From Clostridiales bacterium (lineage in GTDB: Bacteria > Bacillota > Clostridia > Oscillospirales > Oscillospiraceae): a stretch of DNA of 64,000 nucleotides. Both the position numbers and the translations under genes were made by a program. Under the pieces are notes generated by a model. It searched no databases. It saw only the letters and a program-made list of their open reading frames with translations, and was not told where the DNA came from. Of this stretch, positions 25,097-34,111 are shown in pieces. The DNA lies in assembly GCA_004556965.1 (NCBI GenBank), contig SFFE01000001.1, forward strand, positions 62,001 through 126,000. Reading direction: 5' to 3'. Numbering within the stretch: position 1 is the stretch's first letter; each line of letters begins with the position of its first letter.

Positions 25097-25321
25097 ATGA
25101 AATTTTCCACAGATGCAAAAATGAAAACACTGTTGCAGTCGCCGGAGGCAGTTGCCGTGCTGGAGCGGTATTGTCCCAAAATTCTCAAAAATCCGGTGCT
25201 GCAGATGACTTCCAGCATGACGCTGCGTACCGTCGCCGCGTTTGCACAGTCCGGACTGAAGCCGGAGCTGCTCGCACAGATTGACGAAGCGCTCCGCGCC
25301 ATCCCGGAGCAGGCGGAATGA
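25097..25321 (+). CDS. Small helical protein of unknown function
   Basis: A 74-residue soluble, all-helical protein. ATG at 25097 follows GGGAGGAA; a frame from 25052 has no ribosome site. The plan (a helix around MKTLLQSPEAVAVLERYCP, the turn KILKNPVLQMTSSMTLRTVA and a final amphipathic helix) resembles short helical domains seen alone or as tails on carbohydrate-active proteins in clostridia. That resemblance is from memory of the pattern, not a search. It has a consensus promoter and its own terminator. It follows the CRISPR array but shows no sign of being a cas gene. Confidence 0.7.
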   Translation: MKFSTDAKMKTLLQSPEAVAVLERYCPKILKNPVLQMTSSMTLRTVAAFAQSGLKPELLAQIDEALRAIPEQAE

Positions 25322-25330
25322 CCTGCCAAG

Positions 25331-25361
25331 ACAGCTCCCGGTCAAAGCCGGGAGCTGTTTT
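25331..25361 (+). terminator. Terminator of the 74-residue protein gene
   Basis: ACAGCTCCCGG pairs with CCGGGAGCTGT, followed by TTTT. Confidence 0.8.
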
Positions 25362-25428
25362 ACAGGCGCGCCTCTTCGCTGCTTTTCGGAATTCCCCATT
25401 GACTTTTTCATGAACCGAGGTTTCTGCT

Positions 25429-26298
25429 ATGGACGCATCGCTGCCTCCGCTCAAAAGAATCGCCGCCATCCACGACCTGTCCGGTCTGGGAAAATGCTCG
25501 CTGACCGTGGCGCTGCCGGTCATCTCCGCCACAGGGGTGGAGTGCGCCTGCATCCCCACCGCAGTGCTCAGCACCCACACCGGGGAGTTCACGGGCTGGA
25601 CATTTCGGGACCTGTCGGAGGACCTGCTCCCCATCGCGCGCCACTGGCGGCGCGAGGGCGCGCGGTTCGATGGAATCTACTCCGGTTATCTTGCCTCGCC
25701 GGAGCAGGCGGCGCTGCTGGGGCAGGTGCTTGACCTGCTCACGGATACGGAGACGCTGGTGATCGTCGATCCCGTCATGGCCGACAACGGCAGCTACTAT
25801 TCCAAGATCGACGAGCGCATGTGCAATGCGTTTCGCGGCCTGATTGCGCGTGCGGACGTCATCACGCCGAACGTGACGGAGGCGGCGCTGCTCGCCGGAA
25901 TGGCGTATGAGGCGGAACTGCACGACAGCGCGTATTTGAAAGCGCTGTTTGACGCCCTCGGCGCGCTTGGTCCCGGCGTCGTGACGATTACGGGTGTGCG
26001 GCCGGAGCCAGGCGTGATCGGCAATGTTGCCTGCGACTGCCGCACCGGCGCGATGTATTCCAGCATGCGCCCGGCACACCCCGGCGTGTTTTACGGCACG
26101 GGCGATGTGTTTGCCTCGTCGCTGGCGGCGCTGCTCGTGCGCGGAGCGCCGCTGCCGCAGGCGCTGGAGACCGCCACCGCGCTGACGGATGACAGCATCT
26201 GCCGCAGCATGCTGCACGATACGCCCCGGCGCTTCGGCGTCGATTTTGAGGGGGTGCTGCCGCAATATCTCCGCCGCGTGGAAAAGATCTTCCGCTGA
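25429..26298 (+). CDS. pdxY: Pyridoxal/pyridoxamine kinase
   Basis: A 289-residue ribokinase-fold kinase that phosphorylates B6 vitamers with ATP in the salvage of pyridoxal phosphate. Family features are the N-terminal AIHDLSGLGKCSLTVALPV, the middle IYSGYLAS and VDPVMADNG, ITPNVTEAALL, and the C-terminal GTGDVFASSLAALLVRG anion-hole and catalytic Asp motif. ATG at 25429 follows GAGG with 8 nt spacing. It is monocistronic with a strong terminator. PdxK and PdxY types cannot be separated confidently by eye. Confidence 0.88.
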   Translation: MDASLPPLKRIAAIHDLSGLGKCSLTVALPVISATGVECACIPTAVLSTHTGEFTGWTFRDLSEDLLPIARHWRREGARFDGIYSGYLASPEQAALLGQVLDLLTDTETLVIVDPVMADNGSYYSKIDERMCNAFRGLIARADVITPNVTEAALLAGMAYEAELHDSAYLKALFDALGALGPGVVTITGVRPEPGVIGNVACDCRTGAMYSSMRPAHPGVFYGTGDVFASSLAALLVRGAPLPQALETATALTDDSICRSMLHDTPRRFGVDFEGVLPQYLRRVEKIFR

Positions 26299-26316
26299 GC
26301 AATTTCTACAGATTTC

Positions 26317-26359
26317 GATCCGCCGGAAGCGTTATGCTTCTTCCGGCGGATCTCTTTTT
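26317..26359 (+). terminator. Terminator of the pyridoxal kinase gene
   Basis: GATCCGCCGGAAG (26317-26329) pairs with CTTCCGGCGGATC (26340-26352), then TCTTTTT. Confidence 0.9.
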
Positions 26360-26499
26360 GGAACGGCAAGAAACGGGACGGAGTGACGAGAAAACGTATC
26401 TTCGTTGAGAAATTTGAAAGTCAGAATGCTGGAAAAGAAAATTTTCTCAGAAATTTAAACTTTTTTTATAACAGAGTGTGGAAAATGTCGTTTTTGCGG

Positions 26500-26528
26500 T
26501 TGACATTCTTCCATTTATATCGTATGAT
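26500..26528 (+). promoter_or_regulatory. Promoter of the MMPL-GLUG operon
   Basis: TTGACA (26500-26505), 17-bp spacer, TATGAT (26523-26528), in an A/T-rich gene-free stretch (26360-26786). About 250 nt of leader follow. Confidence 0.75.
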
Positions 26529-26630
26529 ACTTGAGAAAAAATTTTACTTTTATGTTAACTTTGCAGTTCAAATTTGGTATTATAAATCAAAAAAGTCTTA
26601 GAAAATTCTAAGAAAATTGGTTTGTAACAC

Positions 26631-26668
26631 TTTTGTTACCATTATTGTAATGAATTACGGTAACAAAA
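26631..26668. promoter_or_regulatory. 38-bp inverted repeat, candidate operator or attenuator
   Basis: Perfect 10-bp arms TTTTGTTACC (26631-26640) and GGTAACAAAA (26659-26668) around 18 nt that themselves contain GTAAT-GA-ATTAC. The GTAAC motif recurs just upstream in GTAACACTTTTGTTAC (26623-26638). It lies about 100 bp downstream of the promoter, before the MMPL gene. A dimeric repressor site or an RNA hairpin are both possible. Confidence 0.6.
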
Positions 26669-26786
26669 TTGAGGCACAGCGGACATAAGCGTAAGCATGA
26701 AAAGAAGACTGGCGGCTGCTGCGGCGGCTCGGAGTGGGGGCTTCGGGCGCGCTTTTGCGGGGCGGCTGCCGCAAGAGAGGCTGTAT

Positions 26787-29276
26787 ATGAAAAAACCGTT
26801 CATGGAGCGCGTTGCGGCATTCATCGTGGACCGGCGCTACCTGTTTGTGGTGCTGTTCGTGGCGCTGTGCATTTTTTCGATCTTTACCTCCAACGGCGTG
26901 GACGTCAACGAGGACTTGACGGATTATCTGCCGGACGACTCGGAAACACGGCAGGGTCTGCAGATCATGGACCGCGAATTTCTCACCTACGGCGACGCGC
27001 GCGTGATGGTGTCGAACATTACATATGCGAAGGCCGAGGAACTGGCTGAAATGCTCCGTTCCGTGGACGGCGTCAAGACCGTCACGCTGGAGAACGATCA
27101 GGACCACTACAATGCGGCGTCTGCACTGTTTGAGGTTGTGTTCGACGGCGAAAAGCTGGACAACGTGAGCATTCAGGGCGTTGAGAACGTGCGAAACGCG
27201 CTGCGCGACTATGACACCTATATCATGACCGAGGTCGGCAACCCGACGGGCGAGATTCTGGAAAAAGAGATGCAGATGGTGTTCGTCATTCTGGTTGTGA
27301 TCATCATACTCGTCCTGCTGCTCACGAGCCAGACCTACGCCGAGGTGCCGATCCTGCTGATCACATTCGGCGTTTCCGTATGGATCAATAAGGGCACGAA
27401 CTATTGGTTCGGCGAAATCTCGTTCATCACGAACTCCATTGCGGCAGTGCTGCAGCTCGGTCTGGCGATCGACTACGCCATCATCCTCTGCCACCACTAT
27501 ACCGAGGAACGTGCGCACAACACGCCGCGCGACGCCGTCGTCAAGGCGCTGACCGTTGCAATCCCCGAAATTTCCGCCTCCAGCCTGACGACCATTTCCG
27601 GTCTGCTCGCGCTGGCGTTTATGAAGATCAAGATCGGTTCGGACATGAGCCTGGTGCTGGTGAAGGCCATTCTGTTCAGCATGCTGACGGTGTTTTTGCT
27701 GATGCCGGCGTTGCTGTTGCTCATGAGCCCGTGGCTGGACAAGACGCACCACCGCCGCTTCCTGCCGCGCATCGACGGATGGGGCCGATTCACCATCAAG
27801 AGCCGGTACATTGTCCCGCCCGTTTTCGCGGTGATCCTGATCGCGGCGTGCATTCTGGCGAACCACTGCCCCTATGTGTTTGGCTACAGCACGCTCGACA
27901 CGCTCAAGCAGAACGAATACAAGCTCTCGGAAAAGAAGATCAACGCCACGTTCGGCGAGGTCAATCAGGTGGCCCTGATCATTCCGTTCGAGGATTACGA
28001 GTCCGAGGCCAAGCTGGTGGACGATCTCAAGGAGCTGAACGGCATCGACCATCTGGTGGCGCTTGCGGACACGGAGGCCAAGGATGGCTATATGGTCACC
28101 GACTCGCTCACGCCGCGCCAGTTTGCAGAGCTGACGGATATTGATATCAGCGTTTCCCGCGCGGCCTATACCGCGTACTGTACGTCGAACGAAAACTTCA
28201 CACAGGCCATTGGTCAGCTCGTGGATCTGAGCAACATTGACAACTGTACCGTCCCGCTCATCGACATGATCAAGTTCCTGTATGAGCAGCGAGACGTCTA
28301 TGAGTCGCGCATCGACGCCTCGCTCATGGACGATCTGGAGGAGATGTACGACGATCTGATCGACGGCGAGCGGCAGCTGCATACCAAGGACTACTCGCGG
28401 ATCATCCTGTTTTTGAATCTTCCAGTCGAGAGCGAGGAGACGTACGATTACCTCACGGTTATCAAAGGCGTCATCGGCAAGTACTATACCGAGTCCTACT
28501 TCGTCGGCGAGACGGCGAAGGACAAGGACTTCTCCGCAGCGTTCTCGGAAGACAACATGCTCATCAGCATCCTGACGATCGTGTTCGTTGTGGCGATCCT
28601 GCTGATGACGTTCAAGAGCGTGGCGCTGCCGCTGCTGCTGATCCTGGTGATTCAGGGTAGCATCTGGATCAACTTCTCGTTCCCGACGATCCTGCACTCG
28701 AACCTGTATTTCCTCGCGTACCTGATCGTCAGCGCCATCATGATGGGCGCGAACATCGACTACGCCATCGTCATTTCCAGCCGCTATCTGAAGCTCAAGG
28801 AGACGATGCCGTACAAGGACGCGATGATCGAGGCGCTGAATCTCGCGTTCCCGACGGTGGTCACCTCCGGCAGCATTCTGGCTGCTGCGGGCATCTCCAT
28901 CGGCGTGCTCTCGTCGGAGAATACCGTGGCGTCGATTGGCATCTGCCTCGGTCGCGGCACACTGCTCTCCATGTTTCTCGTAATGGGCGTTCTGCCGCAG
29001 ATCCTGCTGCTGGGCGACACCATTGTGGAAAAAACTTCGTTTACCATCGGGCACCATGTCCAAACGCAGAACCTGAGTGGGGCGATGCGTGTCAACGGAC
29101 ATGTGCGCGGCTATATCAACGGCTATGTTGACGCCGAAATTCGCGGCATCGTCAACGGCACCGTCAGCGCATCAATCGACATCGGCGCAGTCGAAACGGA
29201 GGGGCAGCCCGCCGTGACAGACACAGCCACCCCGGCGCCCGATGTCCCAGGCAAGGAGGATTGCGATGAAAAGTAA
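26787..29276 (+). CDS. MMPL-family (RND superfamily) membrane transporter
   Basis: An 829-residue protein with two MMPL halves, each one transmembrane helix, a large extracellular domain and five helices. The proton-relay Asp-Tyr pairs are present in LAIDYAIILCHHYTEE and GANIDYAIVISSRYLK. The family exports lipids or other hydrophobic and surface molecules using the proton gradient. After the last helix the tail (from about MRVNGHVRGYINGYVDAEIR) has short Gly-x-Val repeats. ATG at 26787 with GAGAGG upstream is preferred; an in-frame ATG at 26697 would add an Ala/Arg-rich stretch without a ribosome site. The stop overlaps the next gene by 11 nt, so the pair is coupled. Confidence 0.88.
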   Translation: MKKPFMERVAAFIVDRRYLFVVLFVALCIFSIFTSNGVDVNEDLTDYLPDDSETRQGLQIMDREFLTYGDARVMVSNITYAKAEELAEMLRSVDGVKTVTLENDQDHYNAASALFEVVFDGEKLDNVSIQGVENVRNALRDYDTYIMTEVGNPTGEILEKEMQMVFVILVVIIILVLLLTSQTYAEVPILLITFGVSVWINKGTNYWFGEISFITNSIAAVLQLGLAIDYAIILCHHYTEERAHNTPRDAVVKALTVAIPEISASSLTTISGLLALAFMKIKIGSDMSLVLVKAILFSMLTVFLLMPALLLLMSPWLDKTHHRRFLPRIDGWGRFTIKSRYIVPPVFAVILIAACILANHCPYVFGYSTLDTLKQNEYKLSEKKINATFGEVNQVALIIPFEDYESEAKLVDDLKELNGIDHLVALADTEAKDGYMVTDSLTPRQFAELTDIDISVSRAAYTAYCTSNENFTQAIGQLVDLSNIDNCTVPLIDMIKFLYEQRDVYESRIDASLMDDLEEMYDDLIDGERQLHTKDYSRIILFLNLPVESEETYDYLTVIKGVIGKYYTESYFVGETAKDKDFSAAFSEDNMLISILTIVFVVAILLMTFKSVALPLLLILVIQGSIWINFSFPTILHSNLYFLAYLIVSAIMMGANIDYAIVISSRYLKLKETMPYKDAMIEALNLAFPTVVTSGSILAAAGISIGVLSSENTVASIGICLGRGTLLSMFLVMGVLPQILLLGDTIVEKTSFTIGHHVQTQNLSGAMRVNGHVRGYINGYVDAEIRGIVNGTVSASIDIGAVETEGQPAVTDTATPAPDVPGKEDCDEK

Positions 29277-32200
29277 CAAACGCCGTTCCATTGCTTTGAT
29301 TCTGGCAGTGGTGCTGTGCTTTCTCTGCGGAGCGGGTTCGGCCGCGACGGATCAGGATACGATCCATATTTCGTCGGTCGAAGATCTGCTCAAGCTGAGC
29401 GAGGCCTGCAAGTATGATGCGTATTCCAGAGACAAAACGGTCGTGTTGGACAGCGATCTGGATCTGACCGAAACGGGTTATGTCCCGATCCCGACCTTCG
29501 GCGGCACGTTTGACGGGCAGGGCCACACGATCAGCGGCCTGTCGCTGGACGGCGACGGCGCGCATATGGGCCTGTTCCGCTATGTGCAGGAGGGCGGCAC
29601 GGTCAAGAATCTGACGGTGACGGGCAACGTCGATTCCGCCGGCACAATGAGTGAGATCGGCGCGATCGTCGGCACCAATATGGGCACGATCACCGGCTGC
29701 ACGTTCTCGGGCACGATCAGCGGCGCGAGCAACGTCGGCGGCATCGCAGGCACGAACGAAGCCACCGGCATGATCTACAACTGCAAGACCGAGGGCTATG
29801 TCGCGGGCGACCATTATGTCGGCGGCACGGTCGGACAGAATCTCGGCACCGTCTCCTACTGTTCGAACACCGCAGGCGTGAACATCAACGCCAGCGACTC
29901 GGCCTCCGCGGCTACGGAGAGTCTCGACGATCTGGCGCTTCTGTCGGACGATTCGGACGATGAGGAGGAGACGAAGAAGGCCAACACCGCCACGGATGTG
30001 GGCGGCATCGTGGGCTTCTCCTCCGGCGTGATTATCGGCTGCACGAACTGGGGCAACGTCGGCTTCCAGCACGTCGGCTATAACATCGGCGGCGTCGTCG
30101 GCCGCCAGAGCGGGCTGGTTTCCGGCTGCACGAACTGGGGCACGGCCTACGGGCGCAAGGACGTCGGCGGCATTGTCGGCCAGATGGAGCCGTATATCAC
30201 GCTCGACATGGGCGCGGGCTCCGCGGCGAAGATGGCCAAGGAACTGGAAAAGCTGCATGATCTGATGAACACGCTGCTCAACCATACCGGCGCGGCGTCC
30301 AGTGCGATGTCGGCCACGCTCGGCGCAATCAGTGATTCCGCTGCCAGAGCGACGGAGAACGCGCGCTACGTCGCCGAGCAGACGACCACCTATGTGGACA
30401 ATGCGACCGGAACGATCAACGAAGTGATGCTCCGCATCAATACGGCGGAGAAGATGCTGTCTCCCGCAATCACGGAATTCTCGCAGGGCGCCGTCTCGCT
30501 CGACGGTGCGACTCGTTACTTCAGCAAGGGCTTCGATTACCTCGACGCCATCGACGAGATGACGACCACGGACAAGGAAGCGTTCAAGAACGCGGCCAAG
30601 GACCTCACCGTCTCGTCTGAGAAGCTCAACGCCGCTATGGATTACTGCGCGTGGCTCATGAAGGTCATCGACAACTCCTACGGCACCGGCAACTATGATC
30701 TCGAAGCGGAGCGCCCCGACAACTGGCAGGAGGTCTCCAACAAATACGGCTACGAGTACGATCCGGCCAACCTGTCCAGCTATGAGACGCAGCGCGACGC
30801 GCTGCTCAAGGGCGCGGGCGACGCAGCGGACGCCACCGGCGCGATCTCCGGCGACATCTCCACCATGACGAAGATCATCAACATCTACTACCTCACGGAG
30901 GACGAAGACGGTAACACCCGGCTCGACAATATGAGCACGCAGTTCCAGAAGGCGTTCGACGAGCTGAAGTCCGCTACCGGACACCTGTCCACCGGCATGA
31001 GCTACCTCGACCAGATGGCGAAGTATCTCTCCAGCAACGATCCGCTGTCTCTTCCGGGCGTCGGCAGCGATTTCCGCACCGCGATGGAGGGGATGTTCGA
31101 CGATCTCGGCAGCATCTCCAGCGGCCTGTCCCGCCTGAGCGTGCAGACGGCTACCTACAGCAACCAGATCGTCAACGACATGAAGGCGGTCAACGACCAG
31201 TTCAACGTCGTCATGATGGATCTGTGCGACATTCTGGAGCTGGCGCTCAACCCGGGAGCGGAAGACATTCTGGAGGATGTGTCCGAGGAGAACATTGAAA
31301 ACACCACAAACGGCAAGGTTTACAATTGCGAAAACTACGGCAAGGCAGACGGCGACATGGACGTCGGCGGCATTGCGGGCAGCATGGCCATCGAGTACGA
31401 TTTCGATCCCGAAGGGGATTCGAACATCATGTCCGAAACCACGCTGACGTCGAAATACTTCACCAAGTGCGTGCTGGTTGACTCCACGAACTACGGCAGC
31501 GCCGTGTCCCGGAAGGACAATGCCGGCGGCATCTGCGGCGCCGCAGAGCTGGGCGTCATCAGCGGCTGCGAGGGCTACGGCTCAGCAGAGAGCACGGCGG
31601 GCGATTACGCCGGCGGCGTCGTCGGCATGTCCAAAAGCTCCGTGCGCGACAGTTACGCCAAGTGCGAGGTCACCGGCGGCAGCTATGTCGGCGGCATTGC
31701 GGGCTTCGGCACCAACATCTCCGGCTGCAACACGCTCGTGAATCTCAACGGCTCCGGCAACTGTGTCGGAACCATTGCCGGCGAGCTGGCCGAGGACGGC
31801 AGCGCAAGCGACAACTTCTTCGTCCATGAGACGGAGGCCGGTATCGACGGCATCAGCTATCAGGGGAAGGCTGAGGGCATGACGTATGACGACTTCATGG
31901 CGCGCGGCGGGATTCCGGCGGAGTTTTCCAGCTTTGCGGTGACGTTCACCGCCAACGGTGAGATCGTCAAGTCCATCACCTTTGCGTACGGCGCGTCGAT
32001 CGACGAGAGTCAGATTCCGGAGTGCCCCACGGTCGAGGGCAACTACGGCAAGTGGCCGGATTATGATTACAGCCACCTGACGTTCGACGTGGAGATCAAG
32101 GCGGAGTACACTGCCAGCGCGTCCGTCATCGCGGGCGACCTGTACCGCGACGACAGCAGTACGCCGGTCGTGCTGGCTGAGGGCATCTTTGATCCGGCGA

Positions 32201-32802
32201 CGGACGTCCACGTTTCGGAAACTGCGGCCGAAGGCCCGACGCTCACCGGAAACCAGAAGCTGCTCATGAAGTACGATGTGGACATCTCCAACGACACGCT
32301 CGACAGTGAGACCGACCCGTCGATCTCCGTGCGCGTCCATGTTCCGGAATCCTCCGGCAGGTACAATGTCTACGTCTACCGTGACGGCGCGTGGAACACC
32401 GTGTCCTATACGCGCGACGGCAGTTATCTCGTCTTTAACAGCGCGGAGCGCGATCTCCGCTTTGCGGTCGTCAGCTCGCAACACAGCGTGCTGTTCTACA
32501 TCCTGATCGTGCTGCTCGTGGCCGCGATCGTGGTCACGCTGATCCGCGTCCTGCAGCGCCGCAAGGCCGCCGCGGCAGTCGCCGCCGGCGATGCGCAGCC
32601 CGCTGCGGAGCAGAGCGGAAAGCACAACTTCCTGGCGCGGTTCACGCACGGCAAGACGGCCGGGGAGAACAAGGACGACGCAGCGCCGCAGACCGCCGCC
32701 CCCGAAGCGGGCGCGGAAGCGGAGCAGACGCCGTCTGCGGAAGCTCCGGCGGAGCAGCCGGACGGCGCTTCGGAATCCAATCCGGACGACGAAAGCAAAT
32801 AA
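29266..32802 (+). CDS. Large surface protein with GLUG-like repeats, coiled-coil middle and C-terminal membrane anchor
   Basis: A 1178-residue protein. ATG at 29266 has AAGGAGG upstream and lies inside the MMPL gene end. A signal peptide (ALILAVVLCFLCGAGSAA) leads to beta-helix-type repeats of the GLUG kind (GTFDGQGHTISGLSL, then GGIAGTNEATGMIYNCKTEG and similar), interrupted by an acidic linker and a long helical, coiled-coil-like middle (about 325-680), then more repeats (DVGGIAG, NAGGICGA, YAGGVVGM, YVGGIAGF), a beta domain, one transmembrane helix (SVLFYILIVLLVAAIVVTLI) and an acidic Ala/Glu-rich cytoplasmic tail. Translational coupling to MMPL suggests joint function at the envelope. No enzymatic motif is seen. 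Confidence 0.8.
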   Translation: MKSNKRRSIALILAVVLCFLCGAGSAATDQDTIHISSVEDLLKLSEACKYDAYSRDKTVVLDSDLDLTETGYVPIPTFGGTFDGQGHTISGLSLDGDGAHMGLFRYVQEGGTVKNLTVTGNVDSAGTMSEIGAIVGTNMGTITGCTFSGTISGASNVGGIAGTNEATGMIYNCKTEGYVAGDHYVGGTVGQNLGTVSYCSNTAGVNINASDSASAATESLDDLALLSDDSDDEEETKKANTATDVGGIVGFSSGVIIGCTNWGNVGFQHVGYNIGGVVGRQSGLVSGCTNWGTAYGRKDVGGIVGQMEPYITLDMGAGSAAKMAKELEKLHDLMNTLLNHTGAASSAMSATLGAISDSAARATENARYVAEQTTTYVDNATGTINEVMLRINTAEKMLSPAITEFSQGAVSLDGATRYFSKGFDYLDAIDEMTTTDKEAFKNAAKDLTVSSEKLNAAMDYCAWLMKVIDNSYGTGNYDLEAERPDNWQEVSNKYGYEYDPANLSSYETQRDALLKGAGDAADATGAISGDISTMTKIINIYYLTEDEDGNTRLDNMSTQFQKAFDELKSATGHLSTGMSYLDQMAKYLSSNDPLSLPGVGSDFRTAMEGMFDDLGSISSGLSRLSVQTATYSNQIVNDMKAVNDQFNVVMMDLCDILELALNPGAEDILEDVSEENIENTTNGKVYNCENYGKADGDMDVGGIAGSMAIEYDFDPEGDSNIMSETTLTSKYFTKCVLVDSTNYGSAVSRKDNAGGICGAAELGVISGCEGYGSAESTAGDYAGGVVGMSKSSVRDSYAKCEVTGGSYVGGIAGFGTNISGCNTLVNLNGSGNCVGTIAGELAEDGSASDNFFVHETEAGIDGISYQGKAEGMTYDDFMARGGIPAEFSSFAVTFTANGEIVKSITFAYGASIDESQIPECPTVEGNYGKWPDYDYSHLTFDVEIKAEYTASASVIAGDLYRDDSSTPVVLAEGIFDPATDVHVSETAAEGPTLTGNQKLLMKYDVDISNDTLDSETDPSISVRVHVPESSGRYNVYVYRDGAWNTVSYTRDGSYLVFNSAERDLRFAVVSSQHSVLFYILIVLLVAAIVVTLIRVLQRRKAAAAVAAGDAQPAAEQSGKHNFLARFTHGKTAGENKDDAAPQTAAPEAGAEAEQTPSAEAPAEQPDGASESNPDDESK

Positions 32803-32816
32803 GTTCCCAAAATCGA

Positions 32817-32849
32817 AAACCCGCAGATTCATCTTGAATCTGCGGGTTT
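32817..32849 (+). terminator. Terminator of the MMPL-GLUG operon
   Basis: Perfect 15-bp stem AAACCCGCAGATTCA / TGAATCTGCGGGTTT with a 3-nt loop. Confidence 0.85.
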
Positions 32850-32873
32850 CAGCTTGTCAAAAAAGCCTCACGG

Positions 32874-32940
32874 CGTCAGAATGGGCGCGCTCCGCTCCTC
32901 CGTTTCTTCCCCACAAAACCGAAACAGCGTTTCGGTTTTG
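32874..32940 (-). repeat. Dispersed hairpin repeat, copy B (short form)
   Basis: On the minus strand: hairpin CAAAACCGAAAC..GTTTCGGTTTTG, then GGGGAAGAAACGGAGGAGCG, GAGCGCGCCC and ATTCTGACG. The remaining gap to the next gene (32941-33030) carries looser echoes of the same family (AGCAGCGGAGTGAGCGAG). Confidence 0.75.
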
Positions 32941-33030
32941 AAAGGACGAGCAGCGGAGTGAGCGAGACCGCGTGTTTACACGGGGACGAGCAATACGGAG
33001 CTTGTGAGGACGTGCGCGGGTGTTTGAAGT

Positions 33031-34050
33031 TTACCGGGGCAGATTCACCATGTCCGCCGTGATCGCATCGAGCGTGCGCGCGCCGCACATAGCCATCGTG
33101 TCGCGCAGCTCCTCGCCGATGCGGCGGATATACTGCCGCACGGCCTGCGCGCCGCCGCCGTAATACTGCACGGCGAAGGGGCGGCAGATCAGCGCGGCGT
33201 CCGCGCCCATGGCCAGCGCCTTGAACACATCCACGCCGGAGCGGATGCCGCCGTCCACGAGAATTTTGGCCTGCCCACCGACGGCGCGCACGATCTCCGG
33301 CAGCACCTCGGCCGTGCCGGGCGTGCCGCCGAGTACGCGGCCGCCGTGGTTGCAGACATAGACCGCCGCCGCACCGGCCTCCACGGCCTTCTCTGCGCCG
33401 CGCGCGGTCATAACGCCCTTGATGATGACCGGCATTTGCGCCGCCGCAACAATCTCGCGCAGATCCGATACGGACTTGCTGCCCGCGCCGGGGTAGTTCT
33501 TCAGAAACGGCAGACCGCTGCTGTCCACCACGATGGAAAGCGCGAACACGCCCGCCTCGTTGACCAGCTCCGTGGAGCGCAGCAGCACATCCTGCGGCCA
33601 CGGGTTCAGGACCGGCACGCCGACACCGCTGGTTTTGCGCGTCTGCTCCAATGCGCGCGGCAGGATTTCCGGCGCAAGCCCGTCGCCGTAGAACGCGGCG
33701 ACGCCCTCCGCCGCGCAGGCGGGGATGAGCACGTCGTTGTAATCGCAGATGTCCTGCCCCGGCACGTAGTGCAGGTCAAGCGAGCCGATCGGCGCGGCAA
33801 ACAGGGGATAGGTGAACTGCCGCCCGAAGAGCGTGAGCGCGGTGTCCGGCGTGCCGTTCGGCGCAATGCAGTCGAGGTTGACGGTGACGTTGCGCCACGC
33901 CTGCCAGTTGCGGTGCGCGCCGTTGCCCGGAGCCTTGGAGCCGGGGCCGGGGATGCGGTTTCCGCAGGCCAGCCCGTTGCATTCCGGGCAGCAGGCGCAC
34001 TTCGCGCCGATGATTTGGCGTGCGCGGTCGCGGATTTCGATGTCGGTCAT
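33031..34050 (-). CDS. FMN-dependent alpha-hydroxy-acid dehydrogenase with N-terminal cysteine cluster
   Basis: A 339-residue TIM-barrel flavoenzyme of the lactate/glycolate oxidase family, oxidising 2-hydroxy acids. The catalytic His-Gly-Gly-Arg is in VYVCNHGGRVLGGTPG and the FMN phosphate site in ILVDGGIRSGVDVFKALAMG. Unusual for the classical enzymes is the N-terminal Cys-rich stretch CACCPECNGLACG (Cys18, 20, 21, 24, 29), which could hold an Fe-S cluster or zinc. ATG at 34050 has AAAGGAG upstream. An electron acceptor other than oxygen is expected in an anaerobe, but its identity is not visible. Confidence 0.85.
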   Translation of the reverse strand: MTDIEIRDRARQIIGAKCACCPECNGLACGNRIPGPGSKAPGNGAHRNWQAWRNVTVNLDCIAPNGTPDTALTLFGRQFTYPLFAAPIGSLDLHYVPGQDICDYNDVLIPACAAEGVAAFYGDGLAPEILPRALEQTRKTSGVGVPVLNPWPQDVLLRSTELVNEAGVFALSIVVDSSGLPFLKNYPGAGSKSVSDLREIVAAAQMPVIIKGVMTARGAEKAVEAGAAAVYVCNHGGRVLGGTPGTAEVLPEIVRAVGGQAKILVDGGIRSGVDVFKALAMGADAALICRPFAVQYYGGGAQAVRQYIRRIGEELRDTMAMCGARTLDAITADMVNLPR

Positions 34051-34111
34051 GGGGCATTCTCCTTTGCGTTTTCTCTGCTGCCATTTTACCCGGCGCCGGC
34101 TGCCGCGTCAA

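Noticed and set aside
25097..25321. The 74-residue protein as a new Cas or anti-CRISPR protein
   Set aside because: It has its own promoter and terminator and no resemblance to such families; position alone is not enough.
26697..26786. Upstream in-frame ATG for the MMPL gene
   Set aside because: It adds an Ala/Arg-rich stretch without family match or ribosome site; ATG 26787 has GAGAGG.
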